A DNA stretch of 64,000 bases, from NCBI GenBank assembly GCA_000226015.1, contig JH153850.1, positions 363,999-427,998 on the forward strand. Direction: 5' to 3'. Under the pieces are notes generated by a model. It made no database searches and had not been told where the DNA came from. It saw only the letters and a list, made by a program, of their open reading frames with translations. Numbering within the stretch: the first letter of the stretch is position 1; every line of letters begins with the position of its first letter. The DNA comes from Mnemiopsis leidyi. Taxonomy: Eukaryota; Ctenophora; Tentaculata; Lobata; Bolinopsidae. This document shows, in pieces, positions 10,496-23,700 of the stretch. A program made the translations under genes and the position numbers.

Positions 10496-13400
10496 GTAGG
10501 AAAATTCGGCTTTTACAGGACACAAATGCATCATAGATCAGAGTTTAATCAATGTCTTAAACCAGTGTTTAATTATCATCATTGAAAATTGTTGAAGTGT
10601 CACGTCCGAATTTGATATTTCATCATTTTGTGATTTATTAGATTAGGTACACGATAAGTAATTACTAAACAATCAGGCGACAGGCAGTAGATTTAAGTTT
10701 CAAGGCCGCCACGAAAATCCCAGTGTTTTCCCGAAGGTTCCAATGTGTATTCTGTAAAATTTCATGTGTTAAAAAATGTTTCAGATACCACTCCACGGCT
10801 CGATGTTCCGGATTCCCGAAGAGAGATTCTCTATAGAGTTGTTGACAAGTTGCAATCTGGACGGAGTTATATCAACTTGTACGGGGAGCAAGGGGTGGGG
10901 ACATCTCGCTTTCTGGACCAGATCATGTGTTATCTACAAGAGGATTGTTACTTTACGGTTAAAAAGATTGATCTCACTGACACTCCCCTGATTTTGCAGC
11001 AGAAATATTTCACAACCATGAAATACGAACTTCTGTCCAAGGAAAATGCGATGAAGAAATTTTGCGTTTTCTGTGTCGATAACTGCAATTCAAAACTTCT
11101 CCAACAAAAGCCAAAGCACCATTCACATCAGAATAAATCAGTTGCTAATTGGATTGCATACTGTAGAAATAAACTCGGAATAAGCGTTCTAACTACGGCT
11201 TCTAACGAGATCAAAGGTCTAGACAACATAAAAGTCAGTCGACTTCCTGTTTCAGAAATGGGAAAAGACGTACAAAAGATGTTTTCAAATATTAACGACG
11301 ATGAAATGAAGGAGCTCATTGCAATTTTTCCCGAAACTTGCAATCCTTTAGATTGTTTCCTACTAAGTACTCTTTACATGTTGCATCACAAAACAATAGA
11401 TCATGTGAAGACATTTCTAAAGAGACACCCAGTTGATACAAGAAACGAACTGTTTGCTGCTGTGTTCAACAAACTTTCCAGGACACAACAAGACATTCTG
11501 TTATCGGTGTATTCTTTGCCGTGCAATGGAAAAGTCAGTCTTCCATCGATATACTCTCTGTTTCATGGATCTTCCAGACCACCAGAGGAGGAGAGAATCA
11601 ATTTGCTAGAGTTAGCTATCACTGAACTTGTTGCTTTTAATCTGCTCCAAAAGAAGGACGATAGATTCTCGATGAAGGATTCAAACTTCTTCTATCATTT
11701 TAGAACATTCTTTAAGAATAAACATCCCAAGAGATTGCGGGTGTACTATTTACGTGGACTACATTATTATCTCGATTACACTATAAAGATTATTCAAGAT
11801 GTTCATTCGCTTAATGAATTCAAAAAGGTCAGTTTTTACATTTCTCAGAAAAAACTCTACAGCACTGATTTTTAGCACTGAAGTTTACATTTAGCCGAAA
11901 ATTGTATGAAATTCTATGATCAAAATTTTGATCGTCAAATCATCCCAACATTTTCTCAATCATAAATGATGCCTTCTAACTAGTTGTTTAAAAATTATTA
12001 TACATCCTTCGTGTTAGAAATTAATGAAGTTAAATACAAATTGAGAAATTAACAAATTTACACATTTTGTACGAAGCCGTGGCACCTGTGTTCCATTACC
12101 CGTTGCAGGCCCTGCAATGCTTAACTGACATGGTCACAACCAACATTACTCCATCAGACCCAGGCTCAAGAGTGGGAGGACACGATACCCCGATTATCCT
12201 TGGTTCTAGATCCTTCTGAGAGAAAACTAGAAGAGGACATCCTCCGCAAACCACTGATAAGCAAACCTTTGTACAACAAGCGGATGTTTGTGATCGAGAA
12301 ACTGAGAGATATAGCCCTACATGTTCCTAATGCCACACTTATTTTGTCTGCACAGAACTTGCTGGATGATTTCGATACTCATCACTACAAGCATGCTGAT
12401 AGTGTGAGTTACTTTATTTAGACACCTTGACAAGCCCTAGTGGCATTTTAAACACTTTTGGATGTTCTTCTGTGAAATAAATAATAAACGAGTCTTCACC
12501 TGCGTATAGTAGCTGCGTATAGTAGCTGCTTATAGTAGCGTATAATAGTAGTGTATTGTAGCGTCGTATTGTATTTAGCTACGTATAGTAGCTACGTATA
12601 GTAGCTGTATGTATACAGCTGTATACAATATACATATTAGCTACACCAACTTTATAAACCGTTTATGTGCCCTTTCCTTCAGGAAGACAAAGCTAAGTTA
12701 CTGTGTCTGATAACGGAACTGTCACTAACTCCTGACTGCAGCACAGCAGATTGTCGGGACAACCTTCAAAGAGCACTGGTGGAAGTGAAGAACTTACTTG
12801 ACAAGAAGAAGACAGCTCCAGACCTGAGAGTCAAGTATTATCTCCGGATACTTATTCCTTTAGGAGAGGTGAGACACCAGAATGTAGATTGCAGTGTGGC
12901 TTGTGGTGTAAATTTGGTTTTACTTTTAGAAATTTTCATCAAAATACATCATATTTTACTCTTAAACTTTTATCATACTGAAGCTCAAAATCTATATTCC
13001 AATGCCCATGTTAAATTCTAATATCTCAGATTTACGTGAGAGAAGGAAGTTACGAGAGGGCAAGAGACTGTTTTCGTGAATGTCTAAAATTGAAGTGTGA
13101 TAATAAAACGATAAACTGGCTGCTTAGGAAACGTCTGCGATTTGTTTCTGAAATCTTGAAAAATGTCTCAAGTTCTGAGGTTCTTCATCTACAACAGTTT
13201 TCCGCGCTGTTTTCATCTTTTTTAATTTTTTTTGTGAAAATTTTCAAAATTATTGATTAATGTATATAAAAAATACGAGTTTATAAAACAAACCTCTGCT
13301 CAGTTGGAGTCGCCAACAGATAGCATCAGTAGCTTTACTCCTCTTTCTCCTGTGGACGTAACTTCTAGAAACTTTCTTTCTCACGACATAAAATACCATT

Positions 13401-16400
13401 TGGAGATGGGTGATAACTTCTACATTAGAGGAGGTAGGGACTATAGGGGTGATGCTTCTTTTTCTCTTCCAAGCTGTTGTCTACAATCTTAGCTTTTAGC
13501 TACAAAGACGAGAAGATACGCTAATTTCGATGCAACACGAACTCAAATAAGTTCTTTAATTATAAAAAAATAATAAGAAAATAAAGTCTTCCTCCCCACA
13601 GAACTCGCGCTAGCATTTAACTACTACTTCGAACTGTGGCGGAAGTTTCACAGCCAACATCTCCATCTCAAAGAACAAGAGTACATTTTACTTACCATGG
13701 GCCATCTCAAACTTCAGAAGCATTCGCGTCTTGTAGCATCGTAAGTTTGTTTTGTAAGTTTACAGTATTAGCCACCGTAAGTTGCATTTTAATTTGAGCA
13801 TATTGATTAATCTTGATTTTACCACTTTGAGAAACGGAAATTAGGAAGTCGTGATAATTCGTATCGTTTATCATTTGCTTTAATCTACGTAGAATTGATG
13901 ACTGGTTTGATTGATAGTGCCAACCACGGCTTTACTGTATTATCGTGCTGCTTGTCGTTGCAAATTATCACTCAAATCCGGATAATTTTGTCATGTGCTA
14001 TATAAGCGAAATAGTTAATCACGGTTATTCCTCATAGACGGCAGCTATGGAATTTTAAATTTTTCTCCATCGAAGATTCTGATTGCCACTTGATAAAATA
14101 CTTCGGCTCCACATTTACCTCGTGAAATAAAAACTTTAGTCGATATAGAAATGTTATTTGATATCCTGATAAATGAAGATACTTCATTCCTCACAGTTCA
14201 AATATATTTATTGATTATTAATTCATGCTAGTGAGGAATGACTTCTTATCAGCAATACTAAAAAAATACCTAAGTACTGTGTACATTTACTCAGGATTAC
14301 GTGTAAACTTATCCAGTTAGCAGATGTCTAATAGAGCTGCAATGTATATACATAGCTAACCAACATCTGCTGTGAATTGGAGGTTTCAAGCTATTTCTGT
14401 ACACTGTTTTCTGTGCTGCTGTAATAAAGGGGGGGGGGCTGCCCCATGGTCAGTGGAAAAACAACTTGAGCAAGACCATTGAACATGGAACATTTGAATG
14501 TCATCTTACACCCCCCCTAATGAAGATAGGTACCTCATTGTTAATGCTTATATCATGTATAATAGATATGTATACACTATATACATACAGTGTTTGCTGT
14601 GTTTTTACATCTACTTAACCTGTAGAGAAATATCTTGACATATTTATTAATCTATGTATTAACTATTAAGTCCTATTTTTTAAACATGCACGGTACGATG
14701 CACGGTTCCATTCTATGCACACTATATCCATTCTATAGACACTATATCATGTAGTGGAGTGCAGTGAGGGCGTGTCATTCTTCAAGTGAGCGGCGCTGTT
14801 TAGAAGGGATTGTAAAGACTTAGGTTTAAGATAGCTAAAACTAGCCTACATTAGTCCTTCTTGAGTCCTTCGCTACTGCTGTGACGCGAAGGAAATATTC
14901 TATGTGTACTCATTAGGGGCTTAGTGCATGCTGTTCTACTTGTACTTAGCCTCACTCATCAATCAGAAATAACTGAAAATTAACTAAAATAGTGAAAACT
15001 AAAGTTATAAGAACTAACGATAACTAATTACTTTTTACCTTTGTCTATCCCACAGACAAGTTCTGGACGCTATAAGGTTCTACGAGCAGTCCCAAGATTT
15101 CTACAAGCTACGTAAAGGTCACCTCAGCGAGTATTTGAAGATCTGCCTCTTCACAGCTAACTTGTTGGCGGGGAGAAAGAGAGTAGCACGTGACTACATG
15201 ATACAGTTCAGAAACGCGCAGAACGAAACTAGGACTGCTTTCTTCATGGCTCTACTGCACAGGGAGACTAACCACAGGTAACGGATTTTATAAATAAATA
15301 AATAAATGTTGAGCATTTAATTTATCGCCTTAAAGCTCTAATAGGATTTTAAACTTAAGTTATACCCAAATTTAATCCAAACTATCAAAGGCGATTCATA
15401 GGCAAAGTGCCGATTAACTAATTGACATGATAAGTTTTCTACATTTTTTAAATGCTCGCTCAAATAGGAATGTTTTTAGCCGTTTCTATGCTGTAATTCA
15501 TATCTTATTTTGGGGAATTTGTATTTTTGATTAAAAAGTTTTATTGATAGTGTCTTAAACCGTGTAGAAAAATAAGTATTTAAGTTGTAAATTCCAGATT
15601 GATGTGGAGAGAATTAACGTACACTGAGAAGGAACATCAGACTAACAGAATAAAACCTAGAGTTGTGAGTATTTCAACACTGAACTGTTTATATACGTTG
15701 TTGTATAAGATTTTATATGGATATGTTAACGCGAGACAGGTTTTCTCAGAAAAGTTTATCAACTTAAACCTATAGAATCATGGACAATCTAGCCAACTTT
15801 ATAAACTAAAATAACCAAATTATGAATTAATTAATAATCATTGATTGATTAATAATCTTTTTTGTCTGTGGGCACCTATTTGCCTACCTGTTTTGACAAG
15901 GAGGCTACGTCCGCCTTGTGGCTAACGTCTCATGGAGCTTCTCCGGATTGCAGCTATAGACCGGACCCGGCTGGGATGGGGGTTCGCCAGGTTGGTACTT
16001 CCGGAGGACATAACGTGGTTATGGCCCTGGCATGGTGGATCGGTGATGTTCCGAAGGACATCTACCGTAGTGATCCGTCATCGAAGGACTCCTAGAACCC
16101 ATTGGGACTCAGGTGTCGAGACACTCTTCCGGAATAGTGGTAGTGAATACTACGAGGAACTACCACCGCATTTGCTTGCGGTCCTGCTAGGTAATCCTCG
16201 AGGTTGAGGCTTGCGATTGGTGTGTGTGTGAGGGGATCGAGTGTGGTACTGGTATTACTTGATCTGGTGTAATTTGCCTGGGGTTATGTGTTGGGTTTAA
16301 TATATCCTTGTTGGGAGGTGTACGTTTTGCTGCGTGCGTCCTGCAGACGGTGCACTTGGATATGATGCTGATTTTGGTCCTTTGAATTTAAAGGACTCCT

Positions 16401-17180
16401 AGAACCCATTTTAGTTTGATATCATTCATCTGGTGCAGATGAAGGCTAGAAGACGACTAGCGGCGATGAAAAAGGAGAGCATGTCGGTAACCCTCCGACT
16501 AGGGGATGAGTGTTGACCGCGACTCCTGGGTCCTCGGCCAAACAGACCCGCGGCAAGGAGACCCCTTGGATCAAAGGGATGGCACAAATGTCCTCTAGTC
16601 CTACGGGTTCCGAGGCCCTTCCCCGTAATTAATAATCATAGATTAAGTATTAAGATAACCAAATTATCCAATTAGCTGTTGTACAGGTAAACTACTATAT
16701 GGTTGAGGAAGCTCACTTCAACATCAAAAGTAGCGATCTGATTACAGCAGATAAAACGAAGTTTCTCAAGTTTCCCGGGGATGAAACTCTGCTGGAAAAT
16801 GTGGACTTGTTTGATCCTACACCACTGTATCGTCAGGTAATATTCCCTGCATACCTTGTAGACATTTGGTGTGTTTATCTGCTTATGTGCCGCATACCTT
16901 TTAGACATTTGGTGCGTTTATCTGCTCATGTGCCTGGCTTGTGATCCCAGTTTGAATACTTGGATATGTTTCTACCTAGACTAATGAGATAGCTCTACAC
17001 TTTGTGTTACGCTATGTTACGCTCAGATGATTACACATTACATGATTACACATAATGTTCTACACTTTACGTTTCGACTTATAACTTAACTATATCTACA
17101 TTCTCTACTGTATCTTTACTATATCCCAGGACGATCGGCATCTTGCAGTGTACATAAAACTTCCTACGACAAAGATATAA
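9922..17180 (+). CDS. CARD-STAND NTPase-TPR-like protein (12 exons, about 898 aa)
   Basis: Twelve exons join with matching phases into 899 codons: 9922-10104, 10360-10495, 10785-11827, 12164-12403, 12683-12868, 13030-13179, 13304-13433, 13602-13740, 15056-15277, 15598-15664, 16687-16836 and 17130-17180 (TAA). Domains in order are a death-fold domain of CARD type (about 1-105), a STAND/NB-ARC-like NTPase region (about 107-450), then helix pairs of TPR type (for example the block with YERARDCFRECLKLK). The order resembles APAF-1 and NOD-like receptors, with TPR-like repeats where APAF-1 has WD40. By family knowledge such proteins oligomerise through the NTPase and recruit caspases or adaptors through the CARD. 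The P-loop is degenerate (see the exon entry). No signal peptide or membrane segment is visible, so it is probably cytosolic. The gene is convergent with TRIP11. Exon borders are inferred from GT-AG sites and phase. Confidence 0.8.
10785..11827 (+). CDS. STAND/NB-ARC-like NTPase exon with a degenerate P-loop
   Basis: This single 1,043-bp exon encodes about 347 residues. After the linker DTTPRLDVPDSRREILYRVV comes SYINLYGEQGVGTSRFLDQI, the place of Walker A. The expected GxxGxGK[S/T] reads GEQGVGTSR (about residues 140-148), with threonine in place of the nucleotide-binding lysine. A hydrophobic strand ending in Asp-Asn (FCVFCVDNCN, about 199-208) sits where Walker B is expected but lacks the usual D[D/E]. 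A strand LGISVLTTASNE follows like a sensor-1 strand. Winged-helix-like sequence (LSRTQQDILLSVYSLPCNGK) lies near residue 350. I infer the STAND fold from the order CARD, P-loop, helical and winged-helix-like segments. ATP binding may be weak or lost. Confidence 0.65.
12164..17180 (+). CDS. TPR-like helical C-terminal half of the STAND gene (exons 4-12)
   Basis: Nine exons encode about 445 residues of paired amphipathic helices. Examples are IYVREGSYERARDCFRECLK (exon 6), ELALAFNYYFELWRKFHSQH (exon 8) and SQVLDAIRFYEQSQDFYKLR (exon 9). The spacing of G/A-x3-A/Y residues resembles TPRs, but no repeat matches the consensus strongly. The last exons (RLMWRELTYTEKEHQTNRIK, then VNYYMVEEAHFNIKSSDLIT, then DDRHLAVYIKLPTTKI-stop) do not look like repeats. 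Exon 4 begins after ACCCAG at 12,163; an earlier AG at 12,109 gives a frame that closes soon. Exon 6 ends at a non-ideal donor GAG|GTTCTT, the weakest join in the model. Such repeats usually sense a ligand or hold the NTPase inactive. Confidence 0.65.
12485..12660 (+). repeat. Short tandem repeat in intron 4 of the STAND gene
   Basis: A degenerate array of the phrase CGTATAGTAGCTG and variants, about ten units, between 12,505 and 12,640. It passes into a TGTATACAGCTGTATACA palindrome. It lies just before the acceptor of the exon at 12,683 and has no coding signal. Confidence 0.7.
13741..15055 (+). other. Intron 8 of the STAND gene, no further gene seen
   Basis: A 1.3-kb AT-rich intron. It holds a G-run and C-run near 14,430-14,515 and a doubled phrase (CCATTCTATGCACACTATAT and a near copy) at about 14,708-14,750. 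Nothing else stands out. Confidence 0.6.
15847..16626. mobile_element. Short retroelement-like insert in intron 10 of the STAND gene
   Basis: A GC-richer block of 780 bp breaks the AT-rich intron. It is bounded by an 18-bp direct repeat with one mismatch (AATTAATAATCATTGATT at 15829-15846, AATTAATAATCATAGATT at 16627-16644), as expected for target-primed insertion. Inside, the phrase AAGGACTCCTAGAACCCATT occurs twice (about 16,083 and 16,390). No reverse transcriptase is visible, so it is a non-autonomous or truncated copy, possibly of a LINE or large SINE. The family is not recognised. Confidence 0.6.
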
Positions 17181-17194
17181 AGATATGACGTAAC

Positions 17195-17282
17195 AGTATC
17201 TTGTGTGTACGGACCGTTACAGTATCTTGTGTGTACGGACCGTTACAGTATCTTATGTGTACGGACCGTTACAGTATCTTAT
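17195..17282 (+). repeat. 26-bp tandem repeat in the STAND gene 3' UTR
   Basis: About 3.4 copies of a 26-bp unit reading GTTACAGTATCTTGTGTGTA plus CGGACC. It starts about 15 bases after the stop codon and so probably lies in the mature 3' UTR. The units are nearly identical, so the array is young. Confidence 0.85.
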
Positions 17283-20200
17283 TCAACTTACAATAAGTAT
17301 GCTGTAAACTTTCAATCTCACTATGCTTTTTATGTTCTTATCGCGAACTTTTATATAAACTAAGTATGTACACGATATTTTGTTTTATCCAGAGCTGTTA
17401 TTTTCATTAACAATACTATTGCATGTAATTTATATGACATATATTGGCTCTATTGTATAATTCTATTGAAGAATACCACCTACCACTAGCTTGTTTTGTT
17501 ACACTGTATATTGAGGCAGTGTGTAGTTGATAATATGTTCACATTGTTTTGCCATTTTGGTGTGCAAATGTCCACGTACTGTGTAATTCCTTATTTTGGT
17601 TGATGTATATGTAATCATTTAATCCTTTTTGCTTTTGATTATTATAGGAATTTCTTATGTCACGTTTACACAGCTATTTGAATGATTTCTCCGATGTCTG
17701 TGCTTGGATACTTATTAAAGCTTTCACTATTGAATTCCAGTAATCAATACATTTCACATGACACACGATATTACTTTCGCTTTAGAGGTTAAAAAAGTTT
17801 TGACATCTTTTATAAGTTTTTATGCTTTTCTTTTGATTATGTGATAAATGATACAAATACAATTTAAATTTTGATATGAATTTACGTGTTTGATAACTTT
17901 TAACCAATATAATACTCGGTTAACACGTTTTTTGAAGTCTGCGTAAAAATTTCCAGATTGTTGCGAAAGTCGAAAGTGCCAGCCTTTTCCACTATCTGAC
18001 GTAAATAAGCCATAGAACGCGAACTCCAAACGTTTTAATGCTCAAACAAGCACATTTTTCAAATCTCGCATGCGCGGCTTACACGCACGTTTATATCAAT
18101 CACATGTCAAGACAGTTCGGTGACCCCCCCCCCTCCCCCTAAATTCTTATATAACGCTAGCTGAATCCAACAACGAGACCGCTTGGCGCTTATAACAAAT
18201 TTGTTTGAAAGACGGCATTTATTGTTTATATATCAATTAAAGGGCCTATATATAGCCTCTACATAATCTCTCTCGCCGGCCATCATAACCGAGCATTTGC
18301 TTCAAGTTCAACCATAGCCCGCGATAGATTTATGGATATCACTGTACAATTATACAACTGAAAAAGTTAAAGATAACAAAATTAGTGTAAATTTTTGGTC
18401 CAACAGTCAAAATGAATATACCTTAGCAGTAAGGTACAGTCTACAGAGAAGTTCTAATGGTAGCATTTAATGGTATCACTGGACACTGCCTAGGACTAAA
18501 CAGTAAGCTTTCACCCATGATGTAAATGAATGACACGACTACAATATGAATAGGGGAATTTACGATAATTACAATATGACGTAGTCTCACATAATAGCCC
18601 ATATTTAACATTTTAATCTCAATAAATTCGTCCGCTTTAACTTGTAATCCTTATAGCATTGTAACTGTTTCTTACTTCCACACTTAGATTTTAGAACAAG
18701 TCACGTGTTAGAATACGGGCAAGCCGGCAGTGCAACTGCAAGACTACGTACCTATTATATATTTAGGGAGAAAAGACTGGCCAATGTAACTCCGGGTAAC
18801 TTCAAGTTCTTGGCTGATGGCTCATGGTGCCTAATCCTTGTGGTGGACCTTAATCTTATAATATCAATTTGTTGAAGTGAGAAGAAATATTTTTGACTGC
18901 TCGGGTGCTCCCTTGAAATTAAGTGCATAGAGCTAAAAAATTCTATATTCGATGATTGAATGAAATAAAATATGAGTATCATTATGTCGATGTAGGAAAT
19001 ATCCATCCTGTCCTTCATCTCGTATAGAATTTCCGGTTGCGTGATCAAACCTAGCGCATTTTGTCGGTAAAAATTACTGAGGAGATTCCATCATTCTGCT
19101 CACTCTGTACCGTGTTTATGCCGTGCATATGGCGACGGCCGGTTTGCTTGTCAAGAAAGTAATGGTAGTGTAGATTCCAATAGAGACAGATGACTGAACA
19201 TGATGGTCAGGCAAGTCGTGTAGAATTTAGGGACAGTATAAAACTAAATTAACATTCACTATTAACATTCCTATTAACATTCCTTGGACTTAAATTGTAC
19301 TATGATTATAAAGTAGGAAAGTAGTATGATGTTTGGAACTTGTTTGACTTTGTCTCACTCGAAGCGAATAAAATGTGCGGGAGGGTGCGCGCTGTACAAT
19401 TTGGAACAGAAAAACTTGACGATAACAATTTCTGTGTTCTGTACGGAATGTATTTATGGCAAATCTAACCTTGAGATGCACTTTTTAATTGATTTGAGAA
19501 ACTTTGTTGTAGATGCAACTTGCGATGCTTTAAGTGTATTTTAGAGTCCGTTTTGAAAGAATCGTTATGTATTAAATGAAAGATAAGTATTACAATTATT
19601 TTTTGCTTCTTTAGAAATGACACCCAACGGCAACAGTCAGGAGCCCACAATCTGTACGATTTCTGTTTCTGATTAATACGAGAGCTTGATTCTTTCCTTG
19701 ATTAGTTAATTCCAAGAATTTCCAAGTTAAATTCCACGGAAGCCGACATAAGAGATCAGGTACCTGGCCAATTGCTTTAATCTCTAGAAATAAGAAGTAT
19801 TTTCTTAAATACAGTTGCAATATGTACAACTGAGGAGGCAGAACTATTTTTACAAACTGTGCCGTTAAAATGAACAGCAACAAACAGGAATATAGCGCCT
19901 CTCACTTTTGCAGAGAACCATTGGCATTAATGCAGCAGTCTGCATGTCAATTACGGTATTAAGGAAAAGCCGAATCTCTTTATTCTCAGAGACATTTTTC
20001 ACGTTTCAAAAAGTTTCAAAGCACGGCATCATTTGCTTAACTTTGTTGGGATCACTTTGTGGAAATATGAAGGGAGAAAGAAGTGGAGTGAGTTAAGATA
20101 AGTTTCAAGTTGTCTCCTTTGAGCTAATGATGCCGAATTGAATTTATTCAATGACGCTATCAAAATGCGCCAGCTCTATTGATTACCTTCTTTCAACTGT

Positions 20201-20788
20201 CCGAAAAAGCATTTAATGGGAGTTACGCTAGATTTATTTGGGGGGAAACAAGACAAAAATAATGTCAACAATTCATCATCATAGTCAAAGTTAAACTGTC
20301 ACATGGTGTAAACTGTTAAATCAAGAAATTCAGAATATATATCAGCGTTATAAGAGCAAAACGACATAAACAATTACCAAATGAACGTCTTAGGCTTTAA
20401 ACTCATATTTCAAATGTTCATTGTCTCCATGATAAGTTAAAGCTGATGACGATAAGACTCACAGTAGCCTAAGATGGTAATTAAGTATGCAATGTGTTAC
20501 ACCCCAGAAAGGGAATGCCACGATAACAGATAACAATCCTGTACGCTTGCCAATTTACATTAAATTACGAAGCCCTAAACCAAAATAAACTCAACTCGAA
20601 ATAATCAAACTGAAATTCAAAACATCGAAATTGAATCGTAATAAATAATTCTCGAGTCTCCAGAACACCTTACTCCACACATCGTGTTACACGTGAGTGT
20701 ACCGGGTGATAACACCTCCAACAATAACTCCAGCCTGGCTGCTAGGATGACGTCATCTCGCGACACTGCCAAACCAGTTCCGTCTCTC
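17283..20788. other. Convergent intergenic region between the STAND gene and TRIP11
   Basis: I see no coding exon with confidence. Minus-strand AATAAA signals (TTTATT on the + strand) at about 20,141 and 20,232 suit the 3' end of TRIP11. No clear signal for the STAND gene was found close to its stop codon. An open minus-strand stretch at 18,755-19,048 has no recognisable similarity. Confidence 0.5.
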
Positions 20789-23700
20789 TCACCGCGGTTT
20801 GTTGGCCAGGAGGTCAGCTAGAGACGCGGGAACCACTAACGGGGTTCCTCCAACAGGCAACGGTCCTGAAGATATTTAGAGTAAACAACACCGCGGGTCG
20901 GGACGCGGTAGGAGCGAGCGGCAGCTACACTTCATAAAAGATTAATTCGTCGTACGCTCCGTATCACGTGATGACGGCTGGGACAGCTGATTGGGTGGAA
21001 GTCTGAAATTCCATGTGTGTCGGCAATTCACAAACACAATCCCATCCCGTAAATATCGCAATATTTTGTCAAAAGTTATCTTCGAACTCAACAAAGCTTT
21101 GTGATTGTCTCGCGGCAAAGGGAAGCCGACGTTTCAATGATAAATATATTATTTGATATATTAATAATTCGGTTGGTCTCAGGGCTAGGGAATTAGAGTA
21201 CCCCTACATTTATTCCCGGAGCGACTTGGTCGCGAAGCTGGCACCTATACGAACACACCCACCGGCCGTTCAGCCGGCCGACAGGTCGAGCAGAGTAAAT
21301 TTCGTCTAATTAACCCTGCCTCTTGTTTTTCGCAAAATTTGGTTTGAAGTGTGAGAAGTGGAGACAGCGAGTGAGCAGTGAGTACGTGAGAGAGACGTTG
21401 ACATTCGCTTACCTGATAAGAGGGCGTTGGTATCGACACCAGTGACGGGACTTTCTTTGGAGCTTGTCACTGAAAGTAATAATCTTGTAAATCATCGTAG
21501 TAATTCTTTTTTGTAAAGCTTGACCGTGTGTAACACATTTTCTTTTTCCGAGTGTGGATAAAAGCGGTGCCATGAGCAAACGCAAGCAAGCTTTCCGACT
21601 GTGAAGCGGCAATTTTTAAGATCGTAATGATTTTTGGAGAACTCGCAAATTTTCTTATAGCGCTTCTATTTCTACGGTTATGGCTGATAATGTTATGGTA
21701 TGTCGGCAACTTTCCTAATGGCTAAATAGAACTGCCATTTACGAGAAGTGTCATGAAAATGTCAAGAAATTGTCGAAAGATCTTATACAGAACTCTTAAT
21801 GACATCATTGCCTTAATTTGACATGCAAATTTTGAAGCACAAACTCTGATTTCTGTGAGAACAAAACCCCTTATATTTCAAAACCCCTTATATTTCATAT
21901 TCAAGAAATTGTCAGTTTTCCCGAAAAATTGCACCGAAAAATGACATCCATTATCAAAACGATTGACAACTGAAAGAAATAGCTATATTCTTATATTCTA
22001 CCTGGGGCTGATTGAGCCGAGGTGTTGGATGCAGAACTCGGTGTTCTCTGATGTTGGAAGGGGGAGGAGGATGTGGAGGGGGAACGGTGGTGGGATAAGG
22101 AGCTTGTCGATCGTAGTGGGGTGGCGGCGGACACCGGGACACCTCCGCGGCTACTCATGATGGCACCTCTGTTTGCTTCCGTTTCCAGGAACGATACAAA
22201 CAGTTCTGAGAAGCTCTGCGGTGTGGTACCAGGATTAATTTCACGTAGCTACAGCTGGTTTAGGTTACGAAGATAAATATCTAATATCTATCGACATAAC
22301 TTATATTTGATATCCCGATAACACGATTCTGATGCCTAACCCCAAATCAATCCACTTTGACATCAATTTACGAACTAGTTGGGGAATATCAAAGTTTCAG
22401 GTAACTCTTCCAATTTAAGCATATCGAAATTTTAAGTATTAAAAGTTGATATTTTAAGCTTTTTTATGTTTGAGAGGCATCCCAAACGAATCCCTTAAGT
22501 TTGTAAAACTTCCTTCTATGATCCCATAAGTTTCGGAAGTTTCCTTTAAGGATCCCTTATTAAGGGATTCCCATAAGTTTAGGAAGATTCTCAATAGTGT
22601 CCTTTAGGTGTGAAAATGGGATCTGTCTTCAAAATTTGTTACGTTTCCTTAATGAAAAACCTAAGGTTTAAGTTTTACAAGTTTCCACAGAGGCTCCCTA
22701 CACATGAAAGTAAAAGTACCGACCTGTCCAGAAAGGACGTCCTTGTCGGTTGCAGACAGAGAGGAATGTCCCAGAAGGTTAGAGAGCCACTTCTTATCCT
22801 TGGTCCTCTGTAACACTTCCAACTCTTCCTCGCTGTAATTCAGGATAGAGGTCATCAATCTCAGAACCTCCGGCTTCCTGTTATCTGAGGGAAAAGTGGC
22901 GGTTAAGTTGGGTCTCTCTCTCTCTCGTTCTTGCTGTGTAAACGAACGGACGGACAGCGGGGATTGGCGATTTCCGCAGACAAAGGCGACTGGTACGCGC
23001 GAGTGCACCAGACGCTAATAGAGGCCGACAGGACCTCCTCTCCAGTGAACCTGACAGGGAAGCGGCGAACATCAACTACCAGACTCGACAGACAAACAAA
23101 CTGACAAACAAAGATCGTGTAATATTACCCCAGACAGCTGGTCAATCATTCTGCAACTGTACTTTTACTCGCGGTTCAGTCGAGAGCTGCTGCTGGTTGC
23201 AGTTTAAGAGGGTATTGGCCGGTTCTTTAGTAATTGTTTAGTTAATCCATCCTCGGCCGACCAGGTGCGCTTTTGTGCGGCCAGACGCCATTTATATTCA
23301 CTCAAGTGAGTGGGGAACAGCTAGCAGCACTAAGAGAGAGGGAGAGAGAGAGCAAGCAGCACCAAGATGCCGAATTCAAAGGCCGTACGTTTCTACTAGA
23401 CACAAAGGCAGGGGAAAACAAAGACTCTGTTATTGTCTGGTCGGCCGTTCAAAGGGGTACGTGGTAGCACAGCAAATTGGCATTAACCGTTTCGCAATTA
23501 GTAAGACTAACAAATTAGTGATTATAGTGATTTGCATAACAGATCGGTTGACCGGTCTCAGGGCTAATTCGGGGGTGATCCAGTGGAGGGTAGGAGTTAT
23601 ACTAATAGTTAAGTAGCCAGCAGTGGCCTTTGCGCGGACCCGCTCACCAAGTTCGACATAATAGAGAAACAGGACACTACAAGAGCGCCCTTCCCTTTGC

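Noticed and set aside
12110-12163. Exon 4 of the STAND gene starting at the AG at 12,109
   Set aside because: In phase 0 that frame stops near 12,220. The acceptor at 12,163 gives an open 80-codon exon in the right phase.
22661-23008. A separate 115-residue minus-strand gene
   Set aside because: Its core (22724-22884) is TRIP11 exon 26 and the rest is intron read-through.
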